Below are positions 8,775-20,182 of a DNA stretch of 64,000 nt, piece by piece (position 1 is the first letter of the stretch; every line of letters starts with the position of its first letter). The notes below the pieces were generated by a model. The model saw only the letters and a program-made list of their open reading frames with translations, made no database searches and was not told where the DNA came from. The stretch is from Gammaproteobacteria bacterium (lineage in GTDB: Bacteria; Pseudomonadota; Gammaproteobacteria; Pseudomonadales; Porticoccaceae), in assembly GCA_016191205.1 (NCBI GenBank), contig JACPPB010000012.1, positions 84,446 through 148,445 on the forward strand, given 5' to 3'. Position numbers and translations under genes: made by a program.

Positions 8775-9826
8775 TCCGGCGGCGCCCCATGATGTTGCCG
8801 CGCGCGCCCATGGCCATAGGCGCGCGGCACGGTGATGCGGTCGATGAGAGGTGCGGCGAGATTCATCAGCAAGACCGCAAAGGCAACGCCGTCCGAATAA
8901 CCGCCCCAGGCGCGAATGGCAAACACCAGTACACCGGTGAGCAGGCCGCACAGCAAACGGCCCCGGTTGCTGGCGGCGGTGGTGACCGGATCGGTGACGA
9001 TGAAAAACGCACCCAGCATGGTGGCGCCGCTGAACAGGTGCAGGCTGGGCGGACCCCGGCTCGCGGAACTGCCGCCGTCGTTGCACAGCAAGGCCATCAG
9101 GACGAGCGCGGCGAGCATGGCGACCGGCGCGTGCCAGGTGATGACCCGGCGCGCCAGCAGATACACGCCGCCCGCCAGAAAGCCGAGATTGACCGTTTCC
9201 CAGCCCACGCCGGCCAGATCGCCCCGGGCGAACAATGGATGCGCGGTCTGAAACTGCTGCACCATCAGCCCCGAGTTGTGGCGGAACAAATCCAGCGGCG
9301 TCGCCATGGTGAAGCCGTCCGGTGCGGCGTGTTGCCCGGTGAAAATCCGTTGCAGTGAATCGACGAGACCGGGCAGCGTGCCGTCGGACAGCAGCGGGCG
9401 CGGCCCGGGCCACTGCGACATGGCGTCAGGGAAGGACACCAGCAGCGCCGCGTAGGCGGCCATGGCGGGATTGAACAGGTTGTAGCCCAGTCCGCCATAG
9501 GGATGTTTGGCGACGAGGATGGCAAAGGCACTGCCGGCAATCGCGAGCCACCAGGGCGCGAGCGGCGGCAGGGCGATGCCGATCAACACGCCGGTGACCA
9601 GCGCGCTGCCATCGGCGAGCGTCGGCCCCGGCGGGCGTCCGCGCAGTCGCAACACCATGGCTTCGGCGGCGAATGCAGCACTGCCGGCAAGGGCGATCTG
9701 GATCAGCGTGCCCGGACCGAAATACCAGACCATGGCGGCAATCCCGGGCAGGGCCGCGACCAGCACGCGTTGCATCACCGTGCCGGTGGTCAGGCCGCTG
9801 TGGGCATGGGGCGCGGAGGTGATCAT
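8771..9826 (-). CDS. rnfD: Electron transport complex subunit RnfD
   Basis: 351 aa, polytopic, of the RnfD/NqrB family. It begins with the typical PHAHSGLTTGTVMQRVLVA. KHPYGGLGYNLFNPAM and the covalent-FMN region GFTMATPLDL are recognisable, followed by more membrane helices. The Thr-x-Ala-Thr context that receives FMN is kept. Start and stop overlap rnfC and rnfG by four bases each. Confidence 0.94.
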   Translation of the reverse strand: MITSAPHAHSGLTTGTVMQRVLVAALPGIAAMVWYFGPGTLIQIALAGSAAFAAEAMVLRLRGRPPGPTLADGSALVTGVLIGIALPPLAPWWLAIAGSAFAILVAKHPYGGLGYNLFNPAMAAYAALLVSFPDAMSQWPGPRPLLSDGTLPGLVDSLQRIFTGQHAAPDGFTMATPLDLFRHNSGLMVQQFQTAHPLFARGDLAGVGWETVNLGFLAGGVYLLARRVITWHAPVAMLAALVLMALLCNDGGSSASRGPPSLHLFSGATMLGAFFIVTDPVTTAASNRGRLLCGLLTGVLVFAIRAWGGYSDGVAFAVLLMNLAAPLIDRITVPRAYGHGRARQHHGAPPE

Positions 9827-11550
9827 TGCGGATTCCCGTCAGGCGTGGGCGACGGCTCAGCCGGCAGCGCGAGCAGCCGTTGGCGCGCCAGATCGCCATC
9901 GAGACGCGCCTGTTCGAGGCGTGCGCGCAGGCCGTTGCGCTGGGCTTCGGTCGCCGTCGCGTCCAGTGCCGCGAGCTGAGTTTCCAGTTGCGCGATGCGG
10001 TTTTCCGCCGCGCTCAGGGCGCGCTCCAATGGTGCCCGGCGGGGTGTGGCGGCGCCGGCGCGCGCCAGGGCTTGCTCCAGCAGATCGGTCGCGACGGGCG
10101 CTGCGTCAACCGGAGCGGATGCCGGCGCGTCGTGGTCCGCTGAAGTCCCGATCAGTCCGGCGTGGCGGGCACTGCGCTCCCCGCTCTGCCGGGCCACCCG
10201 CGCCTGGTGGGCTTCGAAGCGGCGGCGGGCCTGATCCGCGGCGCCGCGTTCGGCGCGAAGCGCGCGCACTTCGGCCTTGGCGGCACGGTAGTGGTCCACC
10301 AGCGGGATCGCGCTCGGGCACACATAGGCGCAGGCCCCGCAGTCGATACAGTCCAGCAGATGATGGCGTTCGAGTTGCCGGTGATCCCGGGCGACGGCAT
10401 GGCGCAGGAGCTGCTGCGGCAACAGCGAGGCGGGGCAGACATCGGCGCAAAGACCGCAACGGATACAGGGCTGGGGTTGGCGCGCCGGCGGCAGTTCCGC
10501 TGCGGTCGCGGCCAGTATGCAGTGGGTGGTCTTGGTGACCGGCGCCTGCACATCGTCCAGCGGGATTCCCATCATGGGCCCGCCCAGCAACAGTTGTTCG
10601 CACCGCGCGGGCTGATAACTGCTGGCCGCCAGCAAGTGGGCGACAGGGGTGCCGAGCAGCGCCCGGTAGTTGGCGGGTTCGCGGCAGGCGCCGCCCGCGA
10701 TGGTCACAATCCGCGAGAGCAGGGGCTCGTCGAGCGCGAGCGCGCGATGCAGCGCATAGAGGGTGCCGACATTGAAGCAGACGACTCCGACATCCCGGGG
10801 CAGCCCGCCGCTCGGCACCTGCCGGCCGGTCAGTAGCTGGATCAACTGCCGTTCGCCACCCGCCGGGTAGCGACTGGGCAGTACGACAATGACGATTTCC
10901 CGAGGGTCATCCGCGACGGCCAGCGCCGCCGTCATGGCCGCGGCGGCTTCGGGTTTGTCGTCCTCGATGCCGACCAGGATTCGCGCGGGATCGCCCAGCA
11001 GGCGCGCCGCCAGACGCATACCGGCGACGATGGCGCCGGCTTCTTCGCGCATCAGGCGGTCGTCGGCGGTGATATAGGGTTCGCACTCCATGCCGTTGAT
11101 GACGAGCGTGTCGATGGGGTGTGTCGGGGCGAGCTTGATGTCGGTGGGAAAGCCGCCGCCACCGAGGCCGACGATCCCGGCGGCACGCACGGCGGCCAGC
11201 AATTCCGGGAGCGTCCGCGTCGCGGGATTCACCGGTGTACGTTCGCACCAGCGTTCCGCGCCATCGGGAATCAGTACCGCGCGGTGTCCGGGTACTTCGG
11301 CCCGGGGCGCAAATTCGATGCGGGCGACGTGGCCCGAGGTGGGCGCATGTACCGGCAGTCCATCGCTCCCCGCCGCGGCGAGCAACTGTCCCTTCAGCAC
11401 GGGATCGCCCACGGCGACCAGCGGCGTGGCGTCGCCCAGCGACAGAAACAATTCAGGGGGCAGCGCGGGAGTGCGAATGGGCGTCGCGCTGGAGGCGTGT
11501 TTGTGGGCCGGCAGCAGGATGCCCCCGGGAAATGTCCGTGCCGGACTCAC
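9823..11550 (-). CDS. rnfC: Electron transport complex subunit RnfC
   Basis: 575 aa from a GTG at 11550 that overlaps the rnfB stop (GTGA). The frame is open further upstream inside rnfB, but the RnfC sequence begins at [15 protein letters not shown]. The subunit binds NAD(H), FMN and two [4Fe-4S] clusters. [16 protein letters not shown] is the glycine-rich nucleotide site, [13 protein letters not shown] is conserved, and [12 protein letters not shown] and [12 protein letters not shown] bind the clusters. The C-terminal 120 residues are Ala/Arg/Glu-rich and probably coiled coil, which is common in gammaproteobacterial RnfC. Confidence 0.94.
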   Translation of the reverse strand: MSPARTFPGGILLPAHKHASSATPIRTPALPPELFLSLGDATPLVAVGDPVLKGQLLAAAGSDGLPVHAPTSGHVARIEFAPRAEVPGHRAVLIPDGAERWCERTPVNPATRTLPELLAAVRAAGIVGLGGGGFPTDIKLAPTHPIDTLVINGMECEPYITADDRLMREEAGAIVAGMRLAARLLGDPARILVGIEDDKPEAAAAMTAALAVADDPREIVIVVLPSRYPAGGERQLIQLLTGRQVPSGGLPRDVGVVCFNVGTLYALHRALALDEPLLSRIVTIAGGACREPANYRALLGTPVAHLLAASSYQPARCEQLLLGGPMMGIPLDDVQAPVTKTTHCILAATAAELPPARQPQPCIRCGLCADVCPASLLPQQLLRHAVARDHRQLERHHLLDCIDCGACAYVCPSAIPLVDHYRAAKAEVRALRAERGAADQARRRFEAHQARVARQSGERSARHAGLIGTSADHDAPASAPVDAAPVATDLLEQALARAGAATPRRAPLERALSAAENRIAQLETQLAALDATATEAQRNGLRARLEQARLDGDLARQRLLALPAEPSPTPDGNPQ

Positions 11551-12155
11551 GCCGCCACCGGAGGGCGCTGGTCGCGCGCCATGAGCGCGGACCGCACTGG
11601 CGCCGGAATCATCTCGATGCAGTCCACCGGGCAGGGCTCGACGCACAGATCGCAGCCGGTGCATTCCGCCGCAATCACGGTGTGCATCTGGCGCGGCGCG
11701 CCGAGGATCGCATCCACCGGGCAGGCGGGCAGGCACTTGGTGCAGCCGATGCATTCCGCCTCGCGAATGTAGGCGACCAGCTTTGGCCCTTCGCGGCCGT
11801 GTTCCGGATCGAGTGCCAATGGTGGCGTACCCAGCAGATCGGCGATGGCCGCGATGGTGGCGTGACCGCCGGGCGGACATTTGTTGAAGGGCTCGCCCGC
11901 CGCGACGGCGCGTGCATAGGGTCGGCAGCCGGGATGACCGCACTGGCCGCACTGGGTCTGAGGGAGCAGATCCTCGATCTGTGCCGCAAGTTCGCGCTCG
12001 GCTGTTTGGAGACCCTGGATACCGATGTCGATGTCGATGTCGATGTCGCGGTCGGCGTGCGTCGCGCGGCCAAATACCGCCGCCGCGAGCACCGCGAGTG
12101 TCGCCAGCGTGGCGAGCGCGGCCGGCAACTGGGTCAGGAACTCGGCGCTGCCCAT
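11547..12155 (-). CDS. rnfB: Electron transport complex subunit RnfB (ferredoxin-type)
   Basis: 202 aa. One N-terminal transmembrane segment (about residues 9-28) is followed by a linker that contains a DI repeat. The [4Fe-4S] domain [18 protein letters not shown] comes next, then a double-cluster ferredoxin domain, [12 protein letters not shown] and [12 protein letters not shown]. The subunit relays electrons from reduced ferredoxin into the complex. All expected cluster cysteines are present, in contrast to RnfA and RnfE. It starts two bases after the rnfA stop. Confidence 0.95.
   Translation of the reverse strand: MGSAEFLTQLPAALATLATLAVLAAAVFGRATHADRDIDIDIDIGIQGLQTAERELAAQIEDLLPQTQCGQCGHPGCRPYARAVAAGEPFNKCPPGGHATIAAIADLLGTPPLALDPEHGREGPKLVAYIREAECIGCTKCLPACPVDAILGAPRQMHTVIAAECTGCDLCVEPCPVDCIEMIPAPVRSALMARDQRPPVAA
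12024..12047 (-). repeat. Hexanucleotide tandem repeat inside rnfB
   Basis: Four perfect copies of GATGTC (GACATC on the coding strand) encode Asp-Ile four times in the linker between the RnfB membrane helix and its first cluster domain. Such a run can change length by slippage without shifting the frame. Confidence 0.9.
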
Positions 12156-12156
12156 C

Positions 12157-12732
12157 TCACGCCATTCCGATGAAACCCATGAAAGCGAGTGCCATCAGGC
12201 CCGCGCTGATCATGGCGATGGCGGCGCCGCGAAAGGGCAGAGGCACCGCAGCGGTGGTGAGTTGTTCGCGCAGTCCCGCGAACAACACCAGCACCAAGGC
12301 AAACCCGAGCGCGGTGCCCAGGGCGCGCAACAGCGCGAGTGCCAGGGAAGGCGTGTCGGCAGCGTTCAGCAGGGTCAGGCCGAGTACGGCGGCGTTGGCC
12401 ATCAGCAGCGGCTGGATTGTGTTGAGGTTGCGGTGGAGTCTTGCGTCGAGGCGGCGGCTGCCGAGGACAAGACCGCGCGCGCTCAGGGCGATCACCAGTA
12501 CGAACACGGGCAGCGCGAGATACTGAATATCCAGCGGCACGAGAAGCCAGTGGTAAACGCTGTGGTTGGCCGCGGCACTCAGCAACAGCAGGGCGCCGGT
12601 CGCCACCGCCAGGCCGACGGCGCTGCCCAGTCGGGACGACATTCCCCACAATGCCGAGACGCCCAGCGTCTGCGCGAGCAGCACATTGTTGACCAGCACG
12701 GTGCCCAGTAGAACCAGCGCGATTTCGTGCAT
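12157..12732 (-). CDS. rnfA: Electron transport complex subunit RnfA (RsxA), cluster cysteines absent
   Basis: 191 aa with six membrane helices, the partner of RnfE in the membrane core. The N-terminus [21 protein letters not shown] matches RnfA. The family motif LGLCPFLG reads LGVSALWG here, and the second motif TTNCAVLG reads MANAAVLG, so both cysteines that bind the intramembrane [2Fe-2S] cluster are gone. RnfE lacks its pair too, which suggests coordinated loss and not sequencing error. The ATG is preceded by AGGAAAG. First gene of the operon rnfABCDGE. Confidence 0.92.
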   Translation of the reverse strand: MHEIALVLLGTVLVNNVLLAQTLGVSALWGMSSRLGSAVGLAVATGALLLLSAAANHSVYHWLLVPLDIQYLALPVFVLVIALSARGLVLGSRRLDARLHRNLNTIQPLLMANAAVLGLTLLNAADTPSLALALLRALGTALGFALVLVLFAGLREQLTTAAVPLPFRGAAIAMISAGLMALAFMGFIGMA

Positions 12733-12739
12733 GGGCTTT

Positions 12740-12766
12740 CCTGTATGGGATTACCTGTATGGGATT
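12740..12766. repeat. 14-base tandem duplication upstream of rnfA
   Basis: CCTGTATGGGATT occurs twice with a period of 14 bases, immediately upstream of the rnfA start. The copy nearest the gene supplies its Shine-Dalgarno sequence (AGG on the coding strand). It may be a simple slippage duplication in the leader. Confidence 0.8.
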
Positions 12767-12841
12767 GGCCGTTGACGAGAGCCTGCGGTGTCAGCATGCC
12801 GTCTGGGGCGATGGCGTCCATCGGCGCCGGCCGCGCCGCAA

Positions 12842-14905
12842 TCAGGTCACGCGCTGGCCCGGCTGGGCGCCGCTGTCAGGTGCGAGCAGATAGATGCCGT
12901 TGTCGTCGCCGGCGGCAAGCACCATGCCTTCGGACAGCCCGAAGCGCATCTTGCGCGGTGCCAGATTGGCCACCATCACCGTGAGACGGCCTTCCAGATC
13001 TTCCGGCCGGTAGCTGGCGCGAATGCCGGAAAAAACATTGCGGGTCTCGCCGCCGAGATCCAGCGTCAGCTGCAACAGTTTGTCCGAGCCCTCGACGGTG
13101 CGCGCGGCGACGATGCGGGCGATACGCAGATCCACCTTGCTGAAATCATCGAAGCCGATTTGCGCGGCCAGCGGTTCCATTGTCGGGGATTCGATCTCGG
13201 CAACCGCGGGCGCCACGGCGGCCGGCGGCTCCGTGACGCTCGCGGCGAGCATGGCATCGATCTGCTTTTTCTCGACCCGCTGCATCAGGGGCGTGAAGGC
13301 GGCGATGCGGTGGCCGAGCAGGGGCGCGATGGCACCATCCCAGCGCAATTCGTCGTTGAGAAACTCCTCGGCCTGTTGCGCCATGCGCGGCAGTACCGGC
13401 TTGAGATACAGCATCAGGATGCGGAACAGGTTGATCCCGAGCGAGCAGATACCCTGCACCTCCGCTTCGCGGCCCGGCTGTTTGGCAAGTTTCCAGGGCT
13501 CCCGGGTGGCGATGTATTCGTTCGCGGCATCCGCGATGGCCATGATTTCCCGCATCGCCTTGCCGAATTCGCGGTTCTCGTAGTGGGCGGCGACGCCGTC
13601 GGCAATTCCCAGAGCGCGTTGCCAGAGTTCGGGCTCGGCGAGCTCGGTTGCCAGCACGCCGCCTTTGCCGTCGCCGATGAAACGGGCGCAGCGGCTCGCG
13701 ATGTTGACCAGCTTGCCCACCAGATCGCTGTTGACCCGCTGCGCGAAGTCGTCGAGATTGAGGTCCAGATCATCGATGCCGGCGGACAGCTTGGCCGCGA
13801 AGTAATAGCGCAGATATTCCGGATTCAGCTGGTCCAGATAGGTGCGGGCATTGATGAAGGTGCCGCGGGATTTCGACATCTTCTTGCCGTTCACGGTGAG
13901 AAAGCCGTGCACGCAGATTTTGTCCGGGGTGCGAAAGCCGGCGCTCTCCAGCATCGCCGGCCAGAACAGGGCGTGGAAATTGACGATGTCCTTGCCGATG
14001 AAGTGGTACAGCTCGGCGGTGGAGTCGCGCTGCCAGAAGGCGTCGAAATCCAGCTTGTTGCGCGCGCAGAGGTTTTTGAAGCTGGCCATGTAGCCGATGG
14101 GCGCATCCAGCCAGACGTAAAAATACTTGCCGGGTGCATCGGGAATTTCAAAGCCGAAATAGGGCGCGTCGCGGCTGATGTCCCATTCCTGGAGACCGCC
14201 GTCGAGCCATTCGCTCAGTTTGTTGGCGATTTCTTCCGCGACATGGCCGGCGCGGGTCCAGGCCTTGAGAAAATCGGTGAAGGCGGGCAAGGTGAAAAAA
14301 TAGTGGATCGATTCCCGCAGCACCGGAGTGGCACCGGAAATCACCGAGCGCGCGTCGATCAGTTCCGTGGGGCTGTAGGTGGCGCCGCAGGCTTCGCAGT
14401 TGTCGCCGTACTGATCCGGCGCCTTGCAGCGCGGACAGTTGCCCTTGATGTAGCGATCGGCCAGAAACAGGCCTTTTTCCGGGTCGTAGGGCTGGGTGAC
14501 GCTGCGGGTCGCGATATGGCCGTTGGCGCGCAGGCGGCGGTAGATGGTTTCCGACAGTTCGCGGTTTTCCAGCGCGTGCGTGGAATGATAGTTGTCGAAT
14601 TCGATCAGAAAGCTCGTGAAGTCGGCGCGGTGCTCGGCGTTGACCCTTTCGATCAGCGCCTCGGGGGTCAGTCCCAGTTCCTCGGCCTTGAGCATGATGG
14701 CGGTGCCGTGGGCATCGTCGGCGCAGACGTAGTAACATTCGTGCCCGCGCAATTTCTGAAAACGCACCCAGATATCGGTCTGAATGTATTCCACCAGATG
14801 GCCCAGATGGATGGCGCCATTGGCATAGGGCAATGCACTGGTTACCAGGATGCGGCGCGGCTGGTTTGCGGCGGCGGTAGTGGCATGGATGGTCGAAGAG
14901 GCCAT
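12842..14905 (-). CDS. metG: Methionyl-tRNA synthetase
   Basis: 687 aa; charges initiator and elongator tRNA-Met. The class I HIGH signature is [12 protein letters not shown], the zinc knuckle [18 protein letters not shown] is present, and the KMSKS loop reads [10 protein letters not shown]. The anticodon-binding helical domain follows. The last 110 residues form the appended dimerising tRNA-binding (EMAP/Trbp111-like) domain, [13 protein letters not shown]. Length is close to E. coli MetG (677 aa). The frame is open another 100 codons upstream, but [10 protein letters not shown] directly before [15 protein letters not shown] is the natural start. Confidence 0.97.
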   Translation of the reverse strand: MASSTIHATTAAANQPRRILVTSALPYANGAIHLGHLVEYIQTDIWVRFQKLRGHECYYVCADDAHGTAIMLKAEELGLTPEALIERVNAEHRADFTSFLIEFDNYHSTHALENRELSETIYRRLRANGHIATRSVTQPYDPEKGLFLADRYIKGNCPRCKAPDQYGDNCEACGATYSPTELIDARSVISGATPVLRESIHYFFTLPAFTDFLKAWTRAGHVAEEIANKLSEWLDGGLQEWDISRDAPYFGFEIPDAPGKYFYVWLDAPIGYMASFKNLCARNKLDFDAFWQRDSTAELYHFIGKDIVNFHALFWPAMLESAGFRTPDKICVHGFLTVNGKKMSKSRGTFINARTYLDQLNPEYLRYYFAAKLSAGIDDLDLNLDDFAQRVNSDLVGKLVNIASRCARFIGDGKGGVLATELAEPELWQRALGIADGVAAHYENREFGKAMREIMAIADAANEYIATREPWKLAKQPGREAEVQGICSLGINLFRILMLYLKPVLPRMAQQAEEFLNDELRWDGAIAPLLGHRIAAFTPLMQRVEKKQIDAMLAASVTEPPAAVAPAVAEIESPTMEPLAAQIGFDDFSKVDLRIARIVAARTVEGSDKLLQLTLDLGGETRNVFSGIRASYRPEDLEGRLTVMVANLAPRKMRFGLSEGMVLAAGDDNGIYLLAPDSGAQPGQRVT

Positions 14906-14947
14906 GGAAACGGGCCGAAGCCGGGTGCGGAAAAGGGCGGGAACTAT

Positions 14948-14968
14948 AGCGGCTTTGCCGCTTTTTTT
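14948..14968 (+). terminator. Terminator-like hairpin in the metG-apbC intergenic region
   Basis: AGCGGC, loop TTT, GCCGCT, then six Ts: a six-base-pair GC-rich stem with a T tract on the plus strand. It lies between divergent metG and apbC, about 85 bases before the apbC start. It could stop antisense transcription coming out of metG or attenuate apbC. The stem is short. Confidence 0.5.
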
Positions 14969-15053
14969 CATGCGGATGGCTTTGCACGCACACAGCACGC
15001 GCACGATTTTCATTCGAAAGACTTTCCTCCACACGAAGGGCACGGAGAACGCG

Positions 15054-15869
15054 ATGGCAGAAGCAGCGGCAGGTTTGCAGGGCGTACGGCACATCGTTGC
15101 GGTCGCCTCCGGCAAGGGCGGCGTGGGCAAATCCACCACGGCGGTGAACCTCGCGCTGGCGCTGGTGGCTGAGGGTCGCAGCGTCGGCCTGCTCGACGCC
15201 GACATCTACGGACCCAGCATTGGCTTGTTGCTCGGCCTGCCCGATGGCACCCAGCCGAAGGTGCTGAACGGCAATACCTTTGTGCCGGTGGCGGCGCACA
15301 ACCTCAAGACCATGTCCATGGCCTATCTGGCCAGCGCCAGCACGCCCATGGTGTGGCGCGGTCCCATGGCGGGTGGGGCGCTGATCCAGATGCTCACCCA
15401 GACCAACTGGGGCGAGCTCGACGTGCTGGTGGTGGACATGCCGCCCGGCACCGGCGACATCCAGCTCACCCTCGCGCAGAAAGCCCGGGTATCCGGCGCG
15501 GTGATCGTCACCACGCCGCAGGACATCGCGCTGCTGGATGCGCGCAAGGGTATCGAGATGTTCAACAAGGTGCGGATTCCGGTGCTGGGCGTGGTGGAGA
15601 ACATGAGCCTCCATGTCTGCACCCAGTGCGGCCACGCCGAACCGATTTTCGATACCGGCGGCGGCGCCCGGGTGGCGGCGGAATATGGCACCGTGCTGCT
15701 GGGTTCGCTGCCGCTGGACCGGCGCATCCGCGAAGGCGATGCCGGGCGCCCGGTTGTGGCCGCCGACCCGGAAGGCGAGCTGGCCAGTCGCTATCGCATG
15801 ATCGCGCGCGGCGTGCTGACCGCCCTCGCGGGTCTCGATGCCAGCGTTCCCGAAATCGTCATCGAATAG
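15054..15869 (+). CDS. apbC: Iron-sulfur cluster carrier protein ApbC/Mrp
   Basis: A 271-aa P-loop ATPase that carries and delivers Fe-S clusters. The deviant Walker A is GKGGVGKST at residues 20-28 and [10 protein letters not shown] follows. [17 protein letters not shown] is the Mrp/NBP35 signature. The C-terminal CTQCGH supplies the CxxC cluster ligands. The N-terminal DUF59 domain present in E. coli Mrp is absent; short forms are common. The chosen ATG has GGAG seven bases upstream; earlier in-frame codons would extend into the metG start region. Divergent metG-apbC is a common gammaproteobacterial arrangement. Confidence 0.95.
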   Translation: MAEAAAGLQGVRHIVAVASGKGGVGKSTTAVNLALALVAEGRSVGLLDADIYGPSIGLLLGLPDGTQPKVLNGNTFVPVAAHNLKTMSMAYLASASTPMVWRGPMAGGALIQMLTQTNWGELDVLVVDMPPGTGDIQLTLAQKARVSGAVIVTTPQDIALLDARKGIEMFNKVRIPVLGVVENMSLHVCTQCGHAEPIFDTGGGARVAAEYGTVLLGSLPLDRRIREGDAGRPVVAADPEGELASRYRMIARGVLTALAGLDASVPEIVIE

Positions 15870-15915
15870 CAGCGCCGTCAATCACTCGCGGCCCAGCCGT
15901 GCGGAGAGCAGGACC

Positions 15916-16485
15916 TTGAGCATCAAATCGGATAAATGGATCCGCCGCATGGCGGCGCAGGGCATGATCGAACCCTTTGTGGACCGTCAGGTGCGGGATC
16001 CCGAGGGCAATGGTGCCCGGGTGATTTCCTACGGGCTGTCCAGCTACGGCTACGACGTGCGCTGCGCGGATGAATTCAAGATTTTCACCAATGTGCATTC
16101 GGCCACGGTGGATCCGAAGAATTTCGATCCCAGCAGTTTCGTGGACGTGAAGGGCGATCATTGCGTGATTCCGCCCAATTCGTTCGTGCTCGCCCGTACC
16201 GTGGAGTATTTCCGTATCCCCCGCAGCGTACTCACCATCTGCCTCGGCAAATCCACCTACGCGCGCTGCGGCATCATCGTCAATGTCACCCCCCTCGAAC
16301 CCGAATGGGAGGGGCATGTCACCCTGGAGTTTTCCAACACCACCAGCCTGCCGGCCAAGGTCTATGCCAACGAGGGCGTGGCCCAGATGCTGTTTTTCGA
16401 GTCCGATGAAGTGTGCGAGGTTTCCTACCGGGATCGCGGCGGAAAGTATCAGGGTCAGCGCGGCGTAACCCTGCCGCGGGCTTGA
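15916..16485 (+). CDS. dcd: dCTP deaminase
   Basis: 189 aa. Converts dCTP to dUTP for thymidylate synthesis. The start is a TTG at 15916 preceded by GGAG; it gives the family's typical N-terminus (L/M)[12 protein letters not shown]. Upstream codons in the same frame are not Dcd-like. [20 protein letters not shown] is the signature with the catalytic Glu region, and the C-terminus closes with [12 protein letters not shown]. Length equals the family norm. It follows apbC by 46 bases on the same strand. Confidence 0.96.
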   Translation: MSIKSDKWIRRMAAQGMIEPFVDRQVRDPEGNGARVISYGLSSYGYDVRCADEFKIFTNVHSATVDPKNFDPSSFVDVKGDHCVIPPNSFVLARTVEYFRIPRSVLTICLGKSTYARCGIIVNVTPLEPEWEGHVTLEFSNTTSLPAKVYANEGVAQMLFFESDEVCEVSYRDRGGKYQGQRGVTLPRA

Positions 16486-16508
16486 GCATCAGCGGGCAGC
16501 GCTGCCAC

Positions 16509-17426
16509 TCAGTTCGGTGGCTGTGGGGGCTGCACCGCTGCCGGGTTTGTCGCCGGGCCTGGCGGGGACGCCAGGAGTGCCGTGCGCAAGGCATTGAGTT
16601 TCACTTTCAGGGTACGGGTGTGCTCCGGGCCCATCCGTAACAGCTGTTTTCGTGCTTCCGAAAGACCTTCCAGCCCGGGATCCGCATAGGTATAGGCGAC
16701 GGATTCCTGCGCCAGCGCGGGCGGCGTGGCCAGCTCCGGCGTCCCCAGCAGGTGGTCGATGGCGCCGAGCAGCGCGGTATCCAGTTGCTCGGGCGGTTGT
16801 CCCAGTTCGCCGTAGGCTGCTTCCAGCAATGGCCGGTAGCGCTGGAAAAACTCGGCGAGCGCGGTCACGTCCAGGCCATCCACCAGGCCGACCATGGTGT
16901 TGTAACGCGCGTAGTTGCGCGGGCTCACATAAGTTTTGCCGTCGCGAATGTCTGTCTGAAAACCTCCGGCGGGAGGCGCGAGCAGGAGCGTTTCCAGCGA
17001 GAATTCGCCGCGCGCGAGTCCGGCGATCAGTACGGCGATGCGTTGCAGCAGGCTATCCTGTCTGAGCCACTTTGCCAGCGCCCCGTCGCCCAGCAGCGCG
17101 CGCAGATGTTCGCGTACCTCGACGTCGCTGTCCGCCAGCTCCGGCAAGGTTGCCTGGAGCGCCGGCGCTGCTGGAATGCGTGTCGGTGCTGGCGTCGCTG
17201 TCGTGTCGGCCGGGGACGTCGCTGGCAAGGCTTCGGTCGTTGTCGTTGCGGCGGGTGCCGGCGTCGGTGTCGTCAGCGGCGTTTCCGCGGATGGCACACT
17301 GAGCTGGGTCGGGGGGCGTAAAAACAGGAAATAGCCGCCTATGCCGAGTCCGAGCAACGCAGCGAGAATCGGCAGCGCGCGGCTAATCCCCGGCCGATCG
17401 GAGCCTGGATCGAAGCGTTCGGTCAT
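16509..17426 (-). CDS. DUF3014 domain membrane-anchored protein
   Basis: 305 aa. A single N-terminal transmembrane helix (about residues 17-36), then a low-complexity linker rich in Pro, Thr and Ala (residues 38-90) suggesting a periplasmic stalk, then the DUF3014 domain (LPELADSDVEVREHLRALLG, VSPRNYARYNTMV, FFQRYRPLLEAAYGELG). The function of the family is unknown. The stop of the DUF3108 gene upstream overlaps this start by four bases, so they form one unit. Confidence 0.85.
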   Translation of the reverse strand: MTERFDPGSDRPGISRALPILAALLGLGIGGYFLFLRPPTQLSVPSAETPLTTPTPAPAATTTTEALPATSPADTTATPAPTRIPAAPALQATLPELADSDVEVREHLRALLGDGALAKWLRQDSLLQRIAVLIAGLARGEFSLETLLLAPPAGGFQTDIRDGKTYVSPRNYARYNTMVGLVDGLDVTALAEFFQRYRPLLEAAYGELGQPPEQLDTALLGAIDHLLGTPELATPPALAQESVAYTYADPGLEGLSEARKQLLRMGPEHTRTLKVKLNALRTALLASPPGPATNPAAVQPPQPPN

Positions 17427-18160
17427 CGGATCACCTGCGCGGTTTCGACGGCGGCGGGCGGGGCGGACAACTCATTGAGCAGCAACTCGTAGCTGTCGCC
17501 GTTTTCCTCCTGACGCAGCTTCACCAGCTGGTAACCCAGCGCCGGTGCCATCCAGAAGAAGGTCTGGCGCACGTTGTCGTCGCGCACACGGCGCACTCGT
17601 ACCGCATTCATATCCCCGGCAGCGGTGTGAATGACGTCGGTGCCTTCGGTCTGGAAGACGTACTGTTTGACCTTGCCGCGGTCCATCACCTGGTAATCAA
17701 AACTCGTTTTGCCGGCGACCAGGTCACGGCGCAACTGGATCTGATAGCTGATCGGACCGAGATATCCGGGTTGGAGCGCGATGTCGCGCGGATTGCCGTC
17801 GCGGCGGTAGTGCGCGACGGCCTGGATGCGATCAACCGACAATTGCTCTTCCCGTTTGCTGCCGAGCAGGGAGCGTTCGTGGCGGTATGCATCCACCAGA
17901 ATGGCGCCGTCGGCGAGATGAAAGTCTTCCTGTTCATGAATCTCGCCGAGCGCATTGGCGGCGGCGGTGACGACGCGATAGCCGGTGGGCGTCGTTGCCA
18001 GCGTCTGTGTGATGACGACCGGAATGCCGTTGAAGCTGGCCTTGTAGGTCGCCGTGTAGGGGGCGAGCGCGGTTTCGCCCCGGGCGCCCAGCGCCAGCAC
18101 AAGCAGCGCGAGTGTCAGCAGGGAGCGCGGGCAAAAGTCAGTGAGTTCGGCTCTGGTCAT
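17423..18160 (-). CDS. DUF3108 domain secreted protein
   Basis: 245 aa. The N-terminal hydrophobic stretch SLLTLALLVLALGARG is a cleavable signal peptide. The mature part PYTATYKASFNGIPVVITQT and the C-terminal RRVRDDNVRQTFFWMAPALGYQLVKL match DUF3108, a periplasmic beta-barrel-like family found next to purine genes in gammaproteobacteria. Function unknown. The ATG at 18160 is preceded by GGGAG at a long spacing. The gene lies 31 bases downstream of purM in the position where purN often sits; purN is not in this window. Confidence 0.85.
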   Translation of the reverse strand: MTRAELTDFCPRSLLTLALLVLALGARGETALAPYTATYKASFNGIPVVITQTLATTPTGYRVVTAAANALGEIHEQEDFHLADGAILVDAYRHERSLLGSKREEQLSVDRIQAVAHYRRDGNPRDIALQPGYLGPISYQIQLRRDLVAGKTSFDYQVMDRGKVKQYVFQTEGTDVIHTAAGDMNAVRVRRVRDDNVRQTFFWMAPALGYQLVKLRQEENGDSYELLLNELSAPPAAVETAQVIR

Positions 18161-18191
18161 GGCGGCTTGGACGGCTCCCGGCAGGAAACGT

Positions 18192-19204
<1,013 letters not shown>

Positions 19205-19205
<1 letters not shown>

Positions 19206-20182
19206 AGCTGGATGACCCCGGCGTCGCGCAACTGGTGGCCACGGCGCCGCAGTTGGTCGAGCGCTACGACTATGTCGAGGTGCCCGCTGCGGGGTCGGAA
19301 CCCGAAGTGGGCGGCGCACCAGGCTTCCTGTTGCAGGTTAGCTTCTCCGCGGCGGCCGTGGATGCGGCGCTGCGGCGCCTGCATGTGCCGCTCTGGCCCG
19401 CGCAACGCCCGCAGCTTTTGTTGCTGGCAAGCGGCAGCGAGGCGGACAGTGCCGCGGTGATCGAGATCGCCCGTCGTGTGCTCGCGAACCGCGGGGTTCC
19501 GGTACTGGAACCCCTGTGGGATCTGGAGGACCGCAAGGCGATCGGCGCGACTCACGCAGGGTTTGACGCGGATCGGATCGAGGCAGTGGCGCAACGCTAC
19601 GGTGCGAGCCATTGGCTTGCGCTCGATCCCGCCGTCGGCGCCGACGTGGTCCGCGGTCGGTGGCGGCTCGGCGGCAGCGGTGCGCTGGCGTCCGCGACGC
19701 CGACCGCGGAATCCTTGCCGCAGTGGGTCGAGGCGAGTGTCGGCGACGCCGTGGACCAGCTCGCCGCGCGACTTGCCTATCTGCCCCAGACCGGTACCGC
19801 GACCCAAACCCTGGTGATCGAGGATGTCCGCAGTTACGGAGCCTACCGCGCCGTGCTGGAGACGCTGGGGGGTATGGAATTTATCCGTGGGATCGCGGTG
19901 ACCGCGCTGACGGAGGGTCGGCTGCATGTCGAGCTGCAACTGGACGGCGATCCGAACCTCCTGTGGACGGCACTCGACGGCAATCCGCGCTTTGGTGCTG
20001 TCGTCCCGGAAGTCGCGGCCGCGCCCGCGGCGCAACTCCCGGTCGAATCCACGGCCCAATCCAGCGTCGCTTCCGCGGCCACTTCCACTGCGGAAACCGC
20101 GGTCCAGACCCCCGTGGTTGCCGCGGCCGAACCCGCGGCGAAACCCGCGGTCGAGCGACGCTATCTCTGGCGGGGACCCTGA
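19205..20182 (+). CDS. DUF2066 domain protein, 5'-truncated at the same junction
   Basis: Family-like sequence starts at [25 protein letters not shown] and runs to a TGA at 20180. The usual signal peptide and the first 50-60 residues (including the vRvtG stretch) are absent, because the sequence switches to purM antisense at about 19205. The first usable start is a GTG at 19235. The last 45 residues are a low-complexity Ala/Val/Thr/Glu tail. Function unknown. The family normally sits between divergent purM and hda, as here, which supports the identification. Confidence 0.8.

Noticed and set aside
14906-15205. 100-codon N-terminal extension of metG
   Set aside because: The extension overlaps the apbC start region and has no synthetase-like sequence.
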